NCBI RefSeq assembly: GCF_050436995.1
Contig: NC_134758.1
Location: 558,001-622,000 of the forward strand
Direction of reading: 5' to 3'
DNA from: Anticarsia gemmatalis
Taxonomy: Eukaryota > Arthropoda > Insecta > Lepidoptera > Erebidae
Length of the DNA stretch: 64,000 nt
The notes beneath the pieces were generated by a model. That model was given only the letters and a program-made list of their open reading frames with translations. It was not told the DNA's origin and ran no database searches. Below, piece after piece: positions 35,425 to 49,150 of this stretch. A program made the position numbers and the translations under genes. Each line of letters opens with the position of its first letter. Position 1 is the stretch's first letter.

Positions 35425-38400
35425 GTAAGTACATTTTTCTAATTGCGAAGACCTGAGGAATTGAAATAAGTAATTTACAGCTCCTTCAAGACTAAAATCA
35501 TACTGCAAAGGTATATTACGCTTTAAGCTTTAAAAAGGTAGTTTTCTTAGGTCGTCAGTACATCCCTACATTCGCGGAGGGTGTTCCTCGGACAAATGCT
35601 GCGCAGGTATTACAAGTGTGCACATTACAAGCGTGTGCAGTCGGGGGTTAATAGTTTCAATAATTTGACATATTGGGTGGGCAGCGTGGTCACCCGCGCC
35701 GCGCGCCGCTTATTAATAACGCTTATGATACCCTGTAATTAGATATTTTTCATAAATTGCCGTATAGTGCATTTGGTATTGTTTGAAGCAAATTTTTTCT
35801 TGAATTTTCTTCAGGCTAGTGTTTTGTATTGTTCGGAATAGCACAAAGTTAACTTAACTTTTAAAGTTTGAACTCGAATGTTAAATTCACATAGGTTGTC
35901 TTATGTATTATAGGTATACCTAACCTGTTAAGTATGGCAACAAATACGAATTAACGAAATATAAAATTGACAAAAGACTTTAAAACCAGTGTAATAAATT
36001 CAATAAAAACTTCAATAAAGTTGTTGACGATATCAAACTTGACACTGTTAAACCGTTCGTGCTTTATCCTCTGTTTAATGTTACAATTAACACATTTTCA
36101 TATTAACACACGAATCCATTCCATTGACGTCCGCGGAAGTTCCGCATTAAGGTCAATCGTGAATTATTTAAAATTTTACAATATTTGTGTTGTCCGATGT
36201 GCAAACAGATAAAACTTTATTGAGCGTACGAATAGAGTGGAGGCGACATTTACCCTAATGGCGGCCATAAAGCGTCCATCTCTGACATGTGAGCTCTAAT
36301 TAGTTTTACAACACCGGTGACATCACTAGTCTTCCGATATTGACGCTATAAAATATTAATTCAATTTGTGTGTTTATACAACGGACTCGTGGCTCTTTTA
36401 TATTTGTGAATAAAACGCTTTTAATTATCTGTATCGTAAAGATTAAATTTGTTGTCTTTGGATTTTTTTTCGTCTAAAATGACAGGAAAACGAATAGGCT
36501 GTTTCGTTGGGTGCCGTTACACTTTCAATGGCAATAAAAATAAAAATGTAATACGTAAATTTTCATTGATTTCGTTTTAAAACTTGAACTTTGGTATCTT
36601 ATAAATAAATGAATAACATTTAGATGTAAGTGACTTCTAAAAGATCTATTTAAGGGCACACATTTTTGACCATTACATTGTTCGCTACGAATAACATGCG
36701 CATATTTGTATGACATAATGTAATGTCATTTAAATTCAAGTAACTGTATCCATACATGTATGTTTGGCTTTAGATCTATGAACTTAGTCCGATGAAAAAT
36801 TAAAATTTGTATATTAACGGGGACACGCATGTAGACATACATTGACCTCTGTTAAAGCATAGATAAGCTGTATCTGAATATTTTAACACTTTAAAATTCA
36901 CAATGTAAGTAAAGGCGTGTTTTGTTACTACACCTGTTGAAGTTAACATGTCAATCAATTGATTAACGCGAATCCGATCTTTTCATCGCGATAATTAAAA
37001 TAAAATGTAGTGGTAAGACCGTGCTTCATTTACTCGTAAAAGAAAAAGTTTAGTATTTATGGTATGACATTAAAAAAGGAACAATTTTATTGATTACGCT
37101 ATGCCATTCACATTTGAATATAAAATGTATCGTGTTATTCTTTTTAATAATTAGTGTTGTGATTTCCATTTCAAATGTGGAATGTTTGGTGTCGCCAAAA
37201 TTGATTGTTTTCCAATTCTAATCGATTGCAATTAATCGAGTTAATGAATTCGAGATAGCTTTAAGTAACTAATTGTTATTTGACAAAAATGTAGAACTTA
37301 GAAATCTGTGAAATGTCAAGGTGTATTTGAACTTTACGTCCGTTTCGGTTCCAATTTAAATTCATTGTAAATGACATCAATAAATCAATATCAAGATGTA
37401 ATGTTTTTACAATTAGTTTTATCTTAAGATATTTGCATTACATTTGAATATTGTTATGTAATAATGTTTAATGTATTGATGTGCAGGCGCCGATGTATTT
37501 ATGTCGATCATAAAGTGGTAATATGTATTGAGTTCCTCTTTTGACAACCTTTAAATCATGAGAACTACTCTTCCTGTAATAAAACTTATCGCTTTTGATA
37601 TAATGATGGTTGCATTACTTTATCTGTATCTGTATCATAAATGTTATATAAATGAATATATGTATGGATGTGAATGAGGCAAGGAAAGTTTGTAAGAATC
37701 ATAGCGATTGGCGTTCTTTGATGTCTGTCTAACCCTATGGGAAAAAGAGCGTGATTTTATGTATCATACATATGTAAATTATAATAGGTCTTACTAAAAT
37801 CTTCATTGATGTGAAATGTAATGATAGTTTTGTATTAAGAGGATACGAAAGCGATTCCATAGTATACCAGGCTTCGTAATATCGTTATCCCGTAATGAAT
37901 CAGTAGCTATAAAAAAAACTTAGACTAACAATTAAACAATGTATCGAATTAAATCCACAAAAATAAAATCAATTCTTTAATCTTTGTCAAATTAAACGCA
38001 TAAGTACAATCTTTCCATTACAAAAAAACCCGTTAAGTTAATCAGAAATGCAAACAAAACATAACATTTATTTTTAAAGGGCATTACATGGGAATGTATA
38101 AATAAATGGTGTTTAAAACTGATGTTTTGTCCAAATTACACGACCTGTGATGATGTAATTAAATGTTTTACGGTTAACTCGCCATTTTATTTGTCGTAAA
38201 AATGTGACTAAGCCTGCGTTTTGATTATAATCACGGAAGTTTTGTGGTGACTAAACTAAGGTTAGTTTGTAAATGTTTTATAGTGAAGATAAATGTAGTT
38301 TACTAATAATTTTTGGATGAACATTTTCGCAACTTAGGTTCGCGTGATTCCTAGCTTTATTCCAAAAAAGTGTTATTCATTTTACTGGTAAAGTTTTCAT

Positions 38401-41318
38401 TTTCAATTAGTAATTTTTTGCCGTCTTGCTTGTGCTGTCGGAAAAAAGAAAAGTTGAAAAAATGGTTTACCAACTGAAATAATCATTATCATTACATTCT
38501 TATGCACTTCTAAGAGCTCAATTAAAAACATGATTATAAAACAGTACCTACTTCAGTATTTTTAGTAGATATTGCTAAGAAACTTTTAAGTGTATCAACA
38601 AAGTACTACAATGTAGTCCCGACACATTGTTTAGTATCTATTAAGATAGGTCGGTGCAGGGCTCGTAAATCGCACAGTTATCAAAATGTTGCACTAGCAG
38701 GTAAAATGATAGATAGGGGTAATCAACCTTTATGGAGCAGACTTACTAAGTGGATGCGACTGGCTGGAATTTGCGTTCATTTTATCTAGTGTTACTTTTT
38801 TACGAAGATTGTTAGGCTGTCTATGGTATTAGGTTTCTATGGTTAGTTTGAGATTTAAAAATGTATTTTTTATGTCACGATTAATTGATTGTATAAAACT
38901 TTATTGTATTTTGTTAGTATTCAAAAACTGTTTCTATACGTCGCCAGGTGAGTTGATTTCATCCACGGTACACGTTTAAAACTTTAGTGACATGATGTTT
39001 CTAACTACTGTAAACGTCCACCTATTCCAACGTTATCACTACTATATAATTTATGTAACTAGTTTCCTTATTAGAAATCAACTTCAAAATCTAAACGATA
39101 GCAGACTCATCAAAGATAAGCATCAATAGTTAAGTCTAAGTACGAAGGAGCACAGGACACAATGAGGTGGCGCGATTAATCTCGCACAACAAGCGATAAA
39201 GCCGATAAAAAATATGGCCACACGCACAAAGTTGCAAATGTACTGCAAATAAAACATTCTTAACATTCACTTTATATATCCAGTTAATATTTTTTCCTAT
39301 ATATACCATTATCTTCAGTGGTTCACATAACAAGACCAACTTTTCAACTTCAACTTAAGAACGTTGTAAATTGTACACATTTATAGAGGCAGTATGCGCC
39401 CTGGGTGGCGAAGAAATACCGCGATAACTTTACTACTACAAAAACGTTATAACACACCCTACAGCTTCAACAATAAGGGTGGTTTTTCCTTGTGTTTATG
39501 TTTATTAGCTGCAAAGTTACTGTTGCGTATAGAAGTAAGTTTCAGAAAGGATTATGGCTATTGTAAATCTATCTGTGTGCTAATGACGGCGTCGCAGATT
39601 AGGTCGATGCTCGCTTGTTTTTTTTATACAATTTTATTACTTGACGCCTTGTTATTGTGAAGAAATTTGGATTGTAAAGAAAAGTTCTCGGTCGTATATG
39701 TGTTAGATTGTAAGTCGCTTGTAGGTATCAAGGGTCAATGCTGTTTCTTTGATCTGCCGACATGTGGGACAATATATCAATGAAAATCATTGTTTTCCAA
39801 GGCGATTTTACACGAAACCGGTGCTTGAGGTATGAATAGAAAAATATAAGGTTCTTTGAATTCAATACAGGTTGATGCAGGGCAGTGATTTACTAAACTT
39901 TCTGAAAATCTAATGAATATCTATTAATATCATTTTAGCCTTCATAATATACCCCTCATAAGATATTCATATAAATCGCAGTTTCACATGATACCATTTC
40001 AAAATGTGATTTATTACAATCAAAATTAATGAATACAGAGTATTTATTTTCCCCGACATTATCAAGCAGTAACCCGAGTTGACAGAAATAAAGTAATTTT
40101 ATAAATCCCTTACAAGATGGCTCATTAGCTCGTTAAGATACTGTAAATGTGAACTGACACAAGTAATTACTACCGATCGTCGTTCAGTATCCATCACAGG
40201 TATACTTTAATGTAAAAATACTGGGGAAAAATATACATTGATATACCAGTTTTAATGATAATATTAATATTTTTAATTTAAGTTCTTGTTTTGTTATTTC
40301 GCGGTCTTATTATCGTGATAATACTATGTTTTAGGGTTTATTTTGATCTTATTACTGACGTTTAAGCGAAATCAGATGTACAAATATGTTTTTTATAAAA
40401 TCGCGAGCGATATGATTAATAGATTCTATACTACTAAAATACTTTGATACTAGTTATTTTTATAAGCCACTACTATCGTTCTGCTCGATATGGATTTCCT
40501 ATCAGAATTAGAATTGTCGGGCCGGGTTTCAAGCATGCAATTTCTGTATATAATTTTATTTCTAAATAAGTACTACTACAATATCAAACTCAACAAAACA
40601 CAACGCACAAATCAAGCAACAATCTAACTTCCCATCACAGTTCCATCATAAAAAAGAAAAGCTCTTTAACACTACATGCGTTTATGACAATTTATCGGCA
40701 TATTTGACCCGCGGTACAATGCCGCCCACGCAACAAAATACATTGAAAATCAATTTTTACATCAGCCGGCCATTGAAAGGGAACAATAAATATGTGACAT
40801 CGGTATACCGTTATCGTAATAATTGAATTAACATAATGTTAACAGTAAAATACGCTTTATATTTCGCTACCGGGTAGTTTTAGTTTTTATAGCGAGTACG
40901 TTTTAGTGTTATTGTCACACTCGATTATGGAAGCGTGTGAGAAATGTTTTATGATTATGTAAGTTTTTCTTATCGATCGAATACTTTTGATGCATTTTAT
41001 AAGTATTTACTTTGTTGAGTCTGTGCCTCAAGCGTGAGTTTTAAAAGAAGTTCAAGCTATATAGAGTTGTTCTCGAACTGAAATGCCATGAAATTTTTAA
41101 CAATTTAATATGACAATGCAAATGTCCATTTACGATCCAATGGACATTCCGGCAGGTTATTGTTTTGATGGCGTTTTATTTCACGTGCAAGTATCCTTTG
41201 TAAGTTTCATTCCAGCAGTAAATTTTTGAAAATAATGGGCCCGGTTTGAGCCCTTTTGAGCGTCTTCATATGAAATTATGTTCAATTTATAATTATATTA
41301 CAATTATTTTATGATTAC
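35425..41318. other. Gene-free stretch
   Basis: AT-rich. The patch 35670-35715 (gggtgggcagcgtggtcacc, then cgcgccgcgcgccgc) is GC-rich but noncoding. No repeat recognised. Confidence 0.4.
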
Positions 41319-41508
41319 ACTAGCTGACCCGCGCAACTTCGCTTGCGTCACATAAGAGAAACATAATTTTCCCCGTTTTTGTAACATTTTTCACTTGTAC
41401 TTTGCTCCTATTGGTCGTAGCGTGGTGATATATAGCCTATAGTCTTCCTCGATAAATGACAAACAAACAATCAAACAAACTCTTCAGCTTTATAATATTA
41501 GTATAGAT
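41319..41508 (-). repeat. Lepidopteran interspersed element with actagctgacccgcgc terminus
   Basis: It begins actagctgacccgcgcaact, continues through gctcctattggtcgtagcgt and ends tataatattagtatagat. Its left terminus is, apart from one base, the reverse complement of the right terminus of the element at 55589-55815. From memory a longer version is common in Lepidoptera and this copy lacks an internal part. It may be Helitron-like (CTAG at the end) or a LINE-derived tail. The class is unresolved. Confidence 0.55.
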
Positions 41509-44500
41509 AATATTAGAATAGATGTATAAAAATACTTATACAATGCTGACTCATTCTAAATCGTGCTTAAAAATGTTACTTCTACCTTTGAAAAAAGAGT
41601 ATGCAAATCATTGTTTCTCGCTTAATCGTTTACCAAGAATTGTCACAGAGTTGAAAGTTTTTGTAAACTTCTCAAAATATATAGACCTAACGACGTTGCT
41701 TTTTGTTCACATGAACTGTACAATATATTTCATTCCCCAACACAAGAAGGCTCTCTAATAAATTATGAATAAAGAATGTGCGTTACAGTCGACAACACTT
41801 GTTATCATAACAAACGTACCGTCATTTAAACCAGAACATACTGTGCTATGTTAATACGAACGTTTTACATACTTTTATACAACAGGGTTCACATAGAGTT
41901 TAAGGAATTATAGCTTAAGAATTGTATACTTGTGTTCACTGCCTTGCTTTAACCATGTATTTTATAAATGTTTCCTAATCTTAAAACGTAAAAAATATAT
42001 ATAATATAACAATTGTGATATTTAGACGAACACTAGAAGTTTATAAATACTATATTATTTCTCTCTTTTGCTATTTGAGGTATCAACTAACCATTTAGAA
42101 TTTTCATTACTTAAAGAAAATGTAACTATTTCAATCCGCATAACATTCTTGGTATGTCATTCAATTAAAAACGTTTATATTCCTAACAGTAATTGTCAAT
42201 GAAACTAAGTGATAGCCCTAAGGGCTGCTCTGTGAAAAGTCAGTAGTAATTTATAAAAATATATATTTATAACTCGACTGATCCTATTCGTAACGGTTGG
42301 ACGCCGAACTGAACATAAATAACGTTCAAATTGTTGCGCACACGCATTCAATAACTCGGATTGTATGTCGCTACTGCTTTTATACCATCTTTTATCTACA
42401 GTCAATCCATACAACAATAAACCTTATTTCTATACCTATAAGAGCGATGGAAAGTCTTCTTTAGTTTAGTTAGATACGATAACAATATTGGGATATAATA
42501 CGTAAGATAATATACCGATTATAGATATAAACTCAATACAATCAATTTCAAAAGTTATTTATGATAAATGCTAGATTATTTCACTTTGAAAAATCGTTTG
42601 TAATCCTAGCCTTAGAAAGCGAGTATTCGGAGCGACATAAAATTACATATTAATATACACTTTACTCAAAAACATTCGAACTATGGAATATAAAACAGAT
42701 CCGTGAGAAACAACGGACGTATGTGACAAGCTCAGAGACGATTTCCTAATCGGATATACTATTGTTGAAGGTTTTGTGCTAAGTTTTATAGTTTACTAAG
42801 TTTAATGTTAGTAAGTTCCTTTCTATGTCTTTAGAACTTGGTCCTCACTTTAATCATAATTATTAATAAAATACATATTATTACATGAGGCAGTAATATT
42901 CATATTATTTTGGACAAAACAGGCAACAACTCAAATACTTTTTAAAGATATTTACTCAAAAATAATTGAGATGGAAATATTTTTCCAATCAATTAAGAAA
43001 GGTTATTCCAAAAAATCCCATACGTTCGATAATAATGGGTACAGACGACGTCACGGGGCTCCAGTAGTATTGGATATAGTTACAAATTAGCGGGTGTCCC
43101 TTGATCTTCTGATAACGGAGGCGTTCTCACGGTTCAGATAAGAGAGAGCTTTAGGACTGTTTGTATGTATTAGTGTTTTGATTATATTGATAGTGATATC
43201 GATTATATGTGAACGATTCGATTGTTTTTTGATTATAGAATACATTGTTTTTAAAAGAATTACAGCTTTTTTAAACAAAATTGAAACTATAAATTCTACA
43301 AAAACGAATTCTGTGGAGCGCAACTTCTATTGAGAAAAACTTTCATCCCCTATTTAATAATTAATAAGTCGTTTTGTTTTGCACAAAAGTACAAGTTTCC
43401 TTTAACTACACTCATGTTCTTAATTGTTGATGTAATAATGCTAAATTGTACGTTAATAAAAATTGGTAATTCAGTTGTTGAAAGAGTGTCACAGACAAAC
43501 AGACTTTCACTTTAGTTTAGTTAGTATTGGTATAGAAATAATAAGTTACATTATATTAAATTTAGTAATATAAACTAGACCACCTAACTCCCGATATAAC
43601 ACAAAACTAACCGTTATCGTTATCTGAACGTTATACAAATATGTAGTTATTTAGTAGAGTGCAGGCAGTGTTCGTTGTAACGATACAGATATACATCTAC
43701 AAGGTTGTTATGTTCGGTTATTAACGCAGGATGTTCACATAAACTGTTACTGTACTCACACGGATATTGGGAGAGGAAAATACTTTATAACATGAATTCG
43801 AAAGTTATTTTGTGACCCTTTTACAGATTATAAATATATTGATTCAGGTTTCTGGCGGCATGTCCTGACGAATAATATTAAGCTACTTTTTTCCCAAAAC
43901 TAATAATTTATGAATGAAAAAGCAACATTTTTGTCAGTTGCTATCTCAGGCTAATTGATTTAGGTGAAAACACGACAAGTAATTTAAGCCAATAATAACA
44001 TTGCAAAGGTACAGCTCTATTTTTGAAATATATTAATTATTCGTATTATATATAAATATCGCATACATATCTAAATAAAACTTAAATAATCATCAGAAAC
44101 CAAACACCATCGAACCATAATATAAAACAACTCACAACGTGAACGCGTTGATGTCTTTTCCACCGCGTACCCTTCATACCGATATTTGCCGTGTCAAGGC
44201 GACCGCTGCAATCATCTGCATCATCCCATTATGACTGTTGTGGATCACTCTTATATAATAACGTAAATTATGTACTGTAATACTAATATAATGTTAAAGT
44301 GATATGGTCTGTCTGTTACATTGTAACACTGTTGAAGAATTTATTGATAGTAGCAATTTGCTGTACCAAAAAGTTGCAACTTATAAGTACCACAATGACA
44401 TCATAAAAAGGTAGCTAATTAGAAGTAAGACTTGTCATATATTTAAATTTTTTATACTTTCGCATGGTTCTAATTACGTGTGAATTAATCAAATGTAGAA

Positions 44501-46560
44501 GTTTTTTGTTTTGCTTGCCGTTTGGGCACTAGCTGCACAGAGTTTGCCAACGAAAGTTTAATTTTAGATTACAATATACCTATCTAAGAGACAATATTCT
44601 AAAAGACTAGATGTAACTAACAGTAAATCACGCAAAGAATATTCTCATTAGATATCGAATTCACGATATCCACTACACTTGTAGTAGCTTAGTAGCATCC
44701 CAAAACTTTGCTCTACAAGCACAAAGCACTCTTTAGAACTGAACGAACAAAGTCATAAACAAAACTAGTATAAATAATTCTATATATTTATATACAGGTG
44801 AACATAATGATCTGTTACATTTTTGTGGGGGCAAGGACAAAAGGTAGCGGCTTGTAGGTTAATAATAAATATAGATAATTAGATAAATTGTGATCGGAGT
44901 TACGATTTATTGAAATGAAACAAAAGCTTTGTTATTAGTATTGATATAAAGAAGGAGCGATTGAATTGTTGTTTTGTAATCGTACTTATGATACTATTGT
45001 AACAGTAGTTTTATCATTGCATTGATAAAGTTCGGTTTTCCTTTGCCATTTTTGGTGTCATACTGATATGACTATATTTTGTGTGAATTATTTGTTTTGT
45101 TTAGAACGTTTACCGTTCCCCATATATTTGCTACAAACTTTATAGTTATAGAAGACTTACTATCCCTGTCCCACGGCTGTGTGATTGCTGATGTCTTAAG
45201 CTAAAATCTCTGATAGGTCCATACAATAGTTAATGAGTTTTTGTATCTAAACCAAAATTTTACCATATTGAAGGCACGAAGCCACTGAATATACTAATAA
45301 AAAAATATGACAAATATTAAATCTCATAACATACAACCTTCTTGTGGAACATAGAACGTTGTAATAAGTTACATCAAACCGTCAACCTTAGCATAAACAA
45401 TAGTCACAATCAACACAAAAACAAAACCAAAAACATTTAGGTCAGAGTTATAAATAGTGAAAATTGTGTAGTTTTTTTTTAAAATAAAATATCGTTGTTT
45501 TAACGGCGTTATATTTGCATACGATCAACAATTAGTGGACCTCCCGCAGGTTTACGGTTCATTGGAGTATTTATCACAATTCCTATGTATATGGAAGAGG
45601 CGCGTGGCTTTGACGCCGCGGTTATAATCATCTATGTATATTAAATGAGGTAGGCACGTTTTCATCAACCACTCTCAAGTTTGAGATCACTCTTAGACCA
45701 GGTTTAGAATTTAAGTGTTAGTCCGACGGTACTTTGGTGACAGGTAGGTAATGTTAGTAGTATTATGTTGCATGTTTGATTTTTACTCATTGTAACTATT
45801 TGTGCGATCAAAATTTATTAATTTTATGCCTAGACACATTCTGCGCTTAATTAAATATCCAATTTGAGTCTGCTTTTTTAAGTGAGTTAAATTTGTATGA
45901 GCAAGATATCAATCTGTATGCTGTAGGAGTTATTATTTGTGCAACAATAACATAAAATCAGGATAAAAAAAATCGATTGTCTTTTAATATAAGTCTTGAG
46001 TTCAATCTTAAACTCAGTTGTGATAGTGGTTGATAAAACCGGGCTCAAACTCCAAATGAGCTTCGATATAGTTGCTTGAATTATGTGTTTCTAAAATTTT
46101 ATGTCGACTACACTTTTGTTTTAATCAAATTATTAACATAGTGATGAGATAACGGTGGTTTAATTGTTCGGTTACGGACAGATTTTATTTATGTTTTATA
46201 TAGTGATGACGTAATTAGGCAATGTGAAAATGTTATGGTTTTAGTTTTATGTGTTATGTATTGACTGTTTAGTTTATAGTCGAAAGCGTCACTTGATTGA
46301 GAGATTTTAGATATTTTTGATCTGAAATAGAAGTTGTCAATGTATTTTATCTACACTCCTGTCTTAATCCATGGGTTAGTCTGACTTTTTGTTGGTACTT
46401 TTTCAATAGCAATTTGATGTATCATTAACGTATTTTTGCTTAATCTAAACATAACGCAATCTCTTTGTCTCAAATTTATTCGTCGGTTAAACGTATCTGA
46501 TGATAGAAAATTGTCCCTTTGTTAATCATAAAAATATTTGAGGTAACTATGAGTTTAGAC
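41509..46560. other. Gene-free stretch
   Basis: AT-rich. It contains only the weak exon-like segment at 44136-44205 and a GC-richer patch at 45535-45620 without open frame. Confidence 0.4.
44136..44205 (-). other. Exon-like 70-nt segment
   Basis: On the minus strand an acceptor (gatgattgcag) is followed by 70 bases and a gtgagt donor. One frame is open (GRLDTANIGMKGTRWKRHQR...). The phase would fit after the candidate first exon at 60566-60615, a one-in-three coincidence. No homology recognised. Confidence 0.2.
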
Positions 46561-46589
46561 TATATAAAGTTAGTAATGTTAGTGTCAGT
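46561..46589 (+). promoter_or_regulatory. TATA box plus TCAGT initiator
   Basis: TATATAAAG (46561-46569) is followed by TCAGT (46585-46589), the arthropod initiator, with the +1 A about 26 bases from the TATA start. That is slightly tight for a core promoter. The sequence downstream has an ATG in good context (catcATGG, about 46667) with a short 27-codon frame. There is no evidence of a conserved product. Confidence 0.28.
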
Positions 46590-48599
46590 AAATTTTGTGT
46601 CAAAGCTAGTCAAGGTGTCAGAAGAAGAAATCATCCCTTATTGAAAAAGCTGGTCGGTCACCCATCATGGGTCTGTACCCGCAAAGGTTGCTTTACTTAA
46701 CCGTTGTTTACTCATCGGTTGTTTATATAAAATTAATACGTTATCAATAATATGAAAGAGTTTCGACACGTGAGTTATGCCTGAACTGCGGGGGGCATGT
46801 GTTTCTGTTCTAATGGCCGAGTTAGGTTCGACGCCGGGTTGTAAACTTGGAGACAGTTGTGAGGAATTTGTATAACTGTTTATTTTATGATATAATATGT
46901 TTTTGTTTGATATTACGTAAAGTGAATTTATTATAGGTGTTGTAATTAAGATTGTATTGATCGAATTGCTAATAAGTGGAAGGTGTTTAAGACGGCTATA
47001 GGATTTATTCTTAGCCAACAAAATACGGTGCTTTGAACAATTTTACTAGGAAAAGAGAAATGATGGGCATGCTAGGTAATCAACTTTTTCTGCAGTATGA
47101 GCTCAAGAAAGAAAGATAAAACATACGAGAAAATGCGTATAAAGGTGCTTCAATCATTGAGTGATTTACAGCTTTACGCAATCACACGGGTCATTACGTC
47201 ACCAAAAACTAATTTACAATATATGTAGTTAAACTATTGACAATTTTATAAGTCGTAGTGTTGGCGGCGTAAATTATAATTTTAGACTAAGCGCGCGCCC
47301 CGACTCCGCCCGCTTTATTGGTCAATTAAAAACAACGCCCACGCACGCTTCGCATAACATTACAGTTTTATATACTAGAATATTTTTTATGTATTTTATT
47401 TTTTTACTAATACATCGTGATGGAAATTAGAATATAAATAGTTATTGAATGAGATCATAATGTGAACCGGGTGATATATAATTTGCAGAATTAATTTTAT
47501 GTGTTGAATATTGAATTTCGCCTACTATTTTGTGTCTGTTTTGAGTTCGTGAAAGTTCTGTCTGCGGCGTCTAGGTGTTTATTACAATATAACTTGTAAA
47601 GTACACATGCATTTGCTTTTTTTAATATGTTGCTAAATCCGAGATTTTGTTTTATTCTTAAATTTTCAAAAGGAAAGTTAAATAAACATACGTCCTGCGA
47701 CGTTACGTCGTATTTAACTTTAAAATAAACGTTTTATGTAACGATATTTGTGATATACGTTTGCAGTAAATTCAATATGACACGTTACGCCACTGAAAAA
47801 TAATTTAAAGACGTATCTTATATTTATTATTCAAATAAATAATGTTTACCTACTTTTCTTTCGCGTAAAAAAGTACTCCAATAAAGAGGATACCCAGCTG
47901 TGTTAATTATAAGACGACAACCACATTTAATCGTTTCTGTGTTTAAAACCCGCAAATCTAAGAAATAGTAAAAAGGTTTTTATGATGACGGCATCTGTAA
48001 CAAAAATGCTTAGGTATAATAAGGTCAATAGGCAAATTATAAAAAGTATATGTCTTTTAGATTGCAAGTAAAATGACAGCCATTCGGTTATCGTCTCTTA
48101 ATTAAAGACAACTACCAATGATGTCGTTTTCACATAACTTATGACACTTTTCTGTTTGAAACAGCGTGTTCACTGATATTGCGCATCAGGTCCATCTCTG
48201 ATTGTAATAAAGATCAAATCAAATCCAATCTAATGGCTGAAACTCAAGATTATCGCCGGTTAAAGCTCAGTATTTTGATCATAATCTATTCGATAACCCA
48301 TTTGCCCAGCTGTGAATCATTAAAGCTCAGTTGCTTCACTCAAGACTCACTCGAATGTCGTATAAAATATCTTTGTGAAGGCATAAAAGACCAATGTATA
48401 TGACGATGTCAAAGTTCGACGCGACGTCGATCGTCACCAATCTATATTACCTCCGGAAAGCATCGGAATGTCGTATGCCGTAGACGAAATGTATAAAACT
48501 GTTGTATTTTAATACGCCGCGGTCCACCATTACTGCCCATACTGAGTATCCGTAATGGCCGAGAGGGAAATCCGAAAATGTCACTTTAAATAATCGTGT
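46590..48599. other. Gene-free stretch
   Basis: AT-rich. A patch at 47310-47345 carries ccccgactccgcccgc next to an attggtcaat (CCAAT-type) word, promoter-like in composition. No coding signal. Confidence 0.4.
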
Positions 48600-49150
48600 T
48601 CATTAGTAAACATTTAAAACACGCATTAGGAACGCTGGGTGCCGGCGCCCGGCACGATCACAATCTTTACACACAGATATACCTCCGTCCCGCTCAGCCC
48701 AACTCGCGACACGCGAGTGCGTGCAGGACGAGGGATCCTAAGCCGCGGTCTCGAATAAGGAATAGAGAGGTGAGACGGCGATTGCATCGACGCATGCGCA
48801 CGGGATACGTACTAATTAAGCGGCCGCTCTTACCGATAAACGGCCCCAAAAGATCCTCTCGGTAGATGTTGCAATTAAGACATACACTCGAAATAAGCGG
48901 GCGTCGAGAATCGGTACGATTTAATCGATTCCCCGTTTAAATTAAACGTCGATTAGTATTTAAATTCGGACACACAATGTTTGACGACCCGCCGCGAGGT
49001 AATTGGTGATAATTTTTTTAATTGATATTGTCGTCGGTGTGTCGATGGTGGCGATTTATTTTATTGGTGTTGAGCGCGCGCTCGGACCTCGACGAGCACG
49101 ACGAGCTCGTAGGCGGCTCGTAACGCTAACACTTATTGTCCGGCATTATG
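48600..49150. promoter_or_regulatory. CpG-rich island with homeodomain-type words
   Basis: The region is markedly GC- and CpG-richer than its surroundings (for example cgagcacgacgagctcgtag and gccggcgcccggcacgatc). Between the GC blocks lie AT cores such as ggtaattgg and tttaattgat. No spliced coding frame fits. It looks like a regulatory element, for example an enhancer or distal promoter. That is inference from composition only. Confidence 0.35.

Noticed and set aside
46665..47021. A 118-codon minus-strand frame
   Set aside because: Low-complexity Ile/Asn/Ser-rich start, no homology recognised, and it runs across sequence with promoter-like words on the other strand. Likely chance.
48596..48865. 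An 89-codon Arg-rich open frame on the plus strand
   Set aside because: It lies in a CpG-rich block where stops are rare, shows no domain and no codon preference, and has no splice partners.
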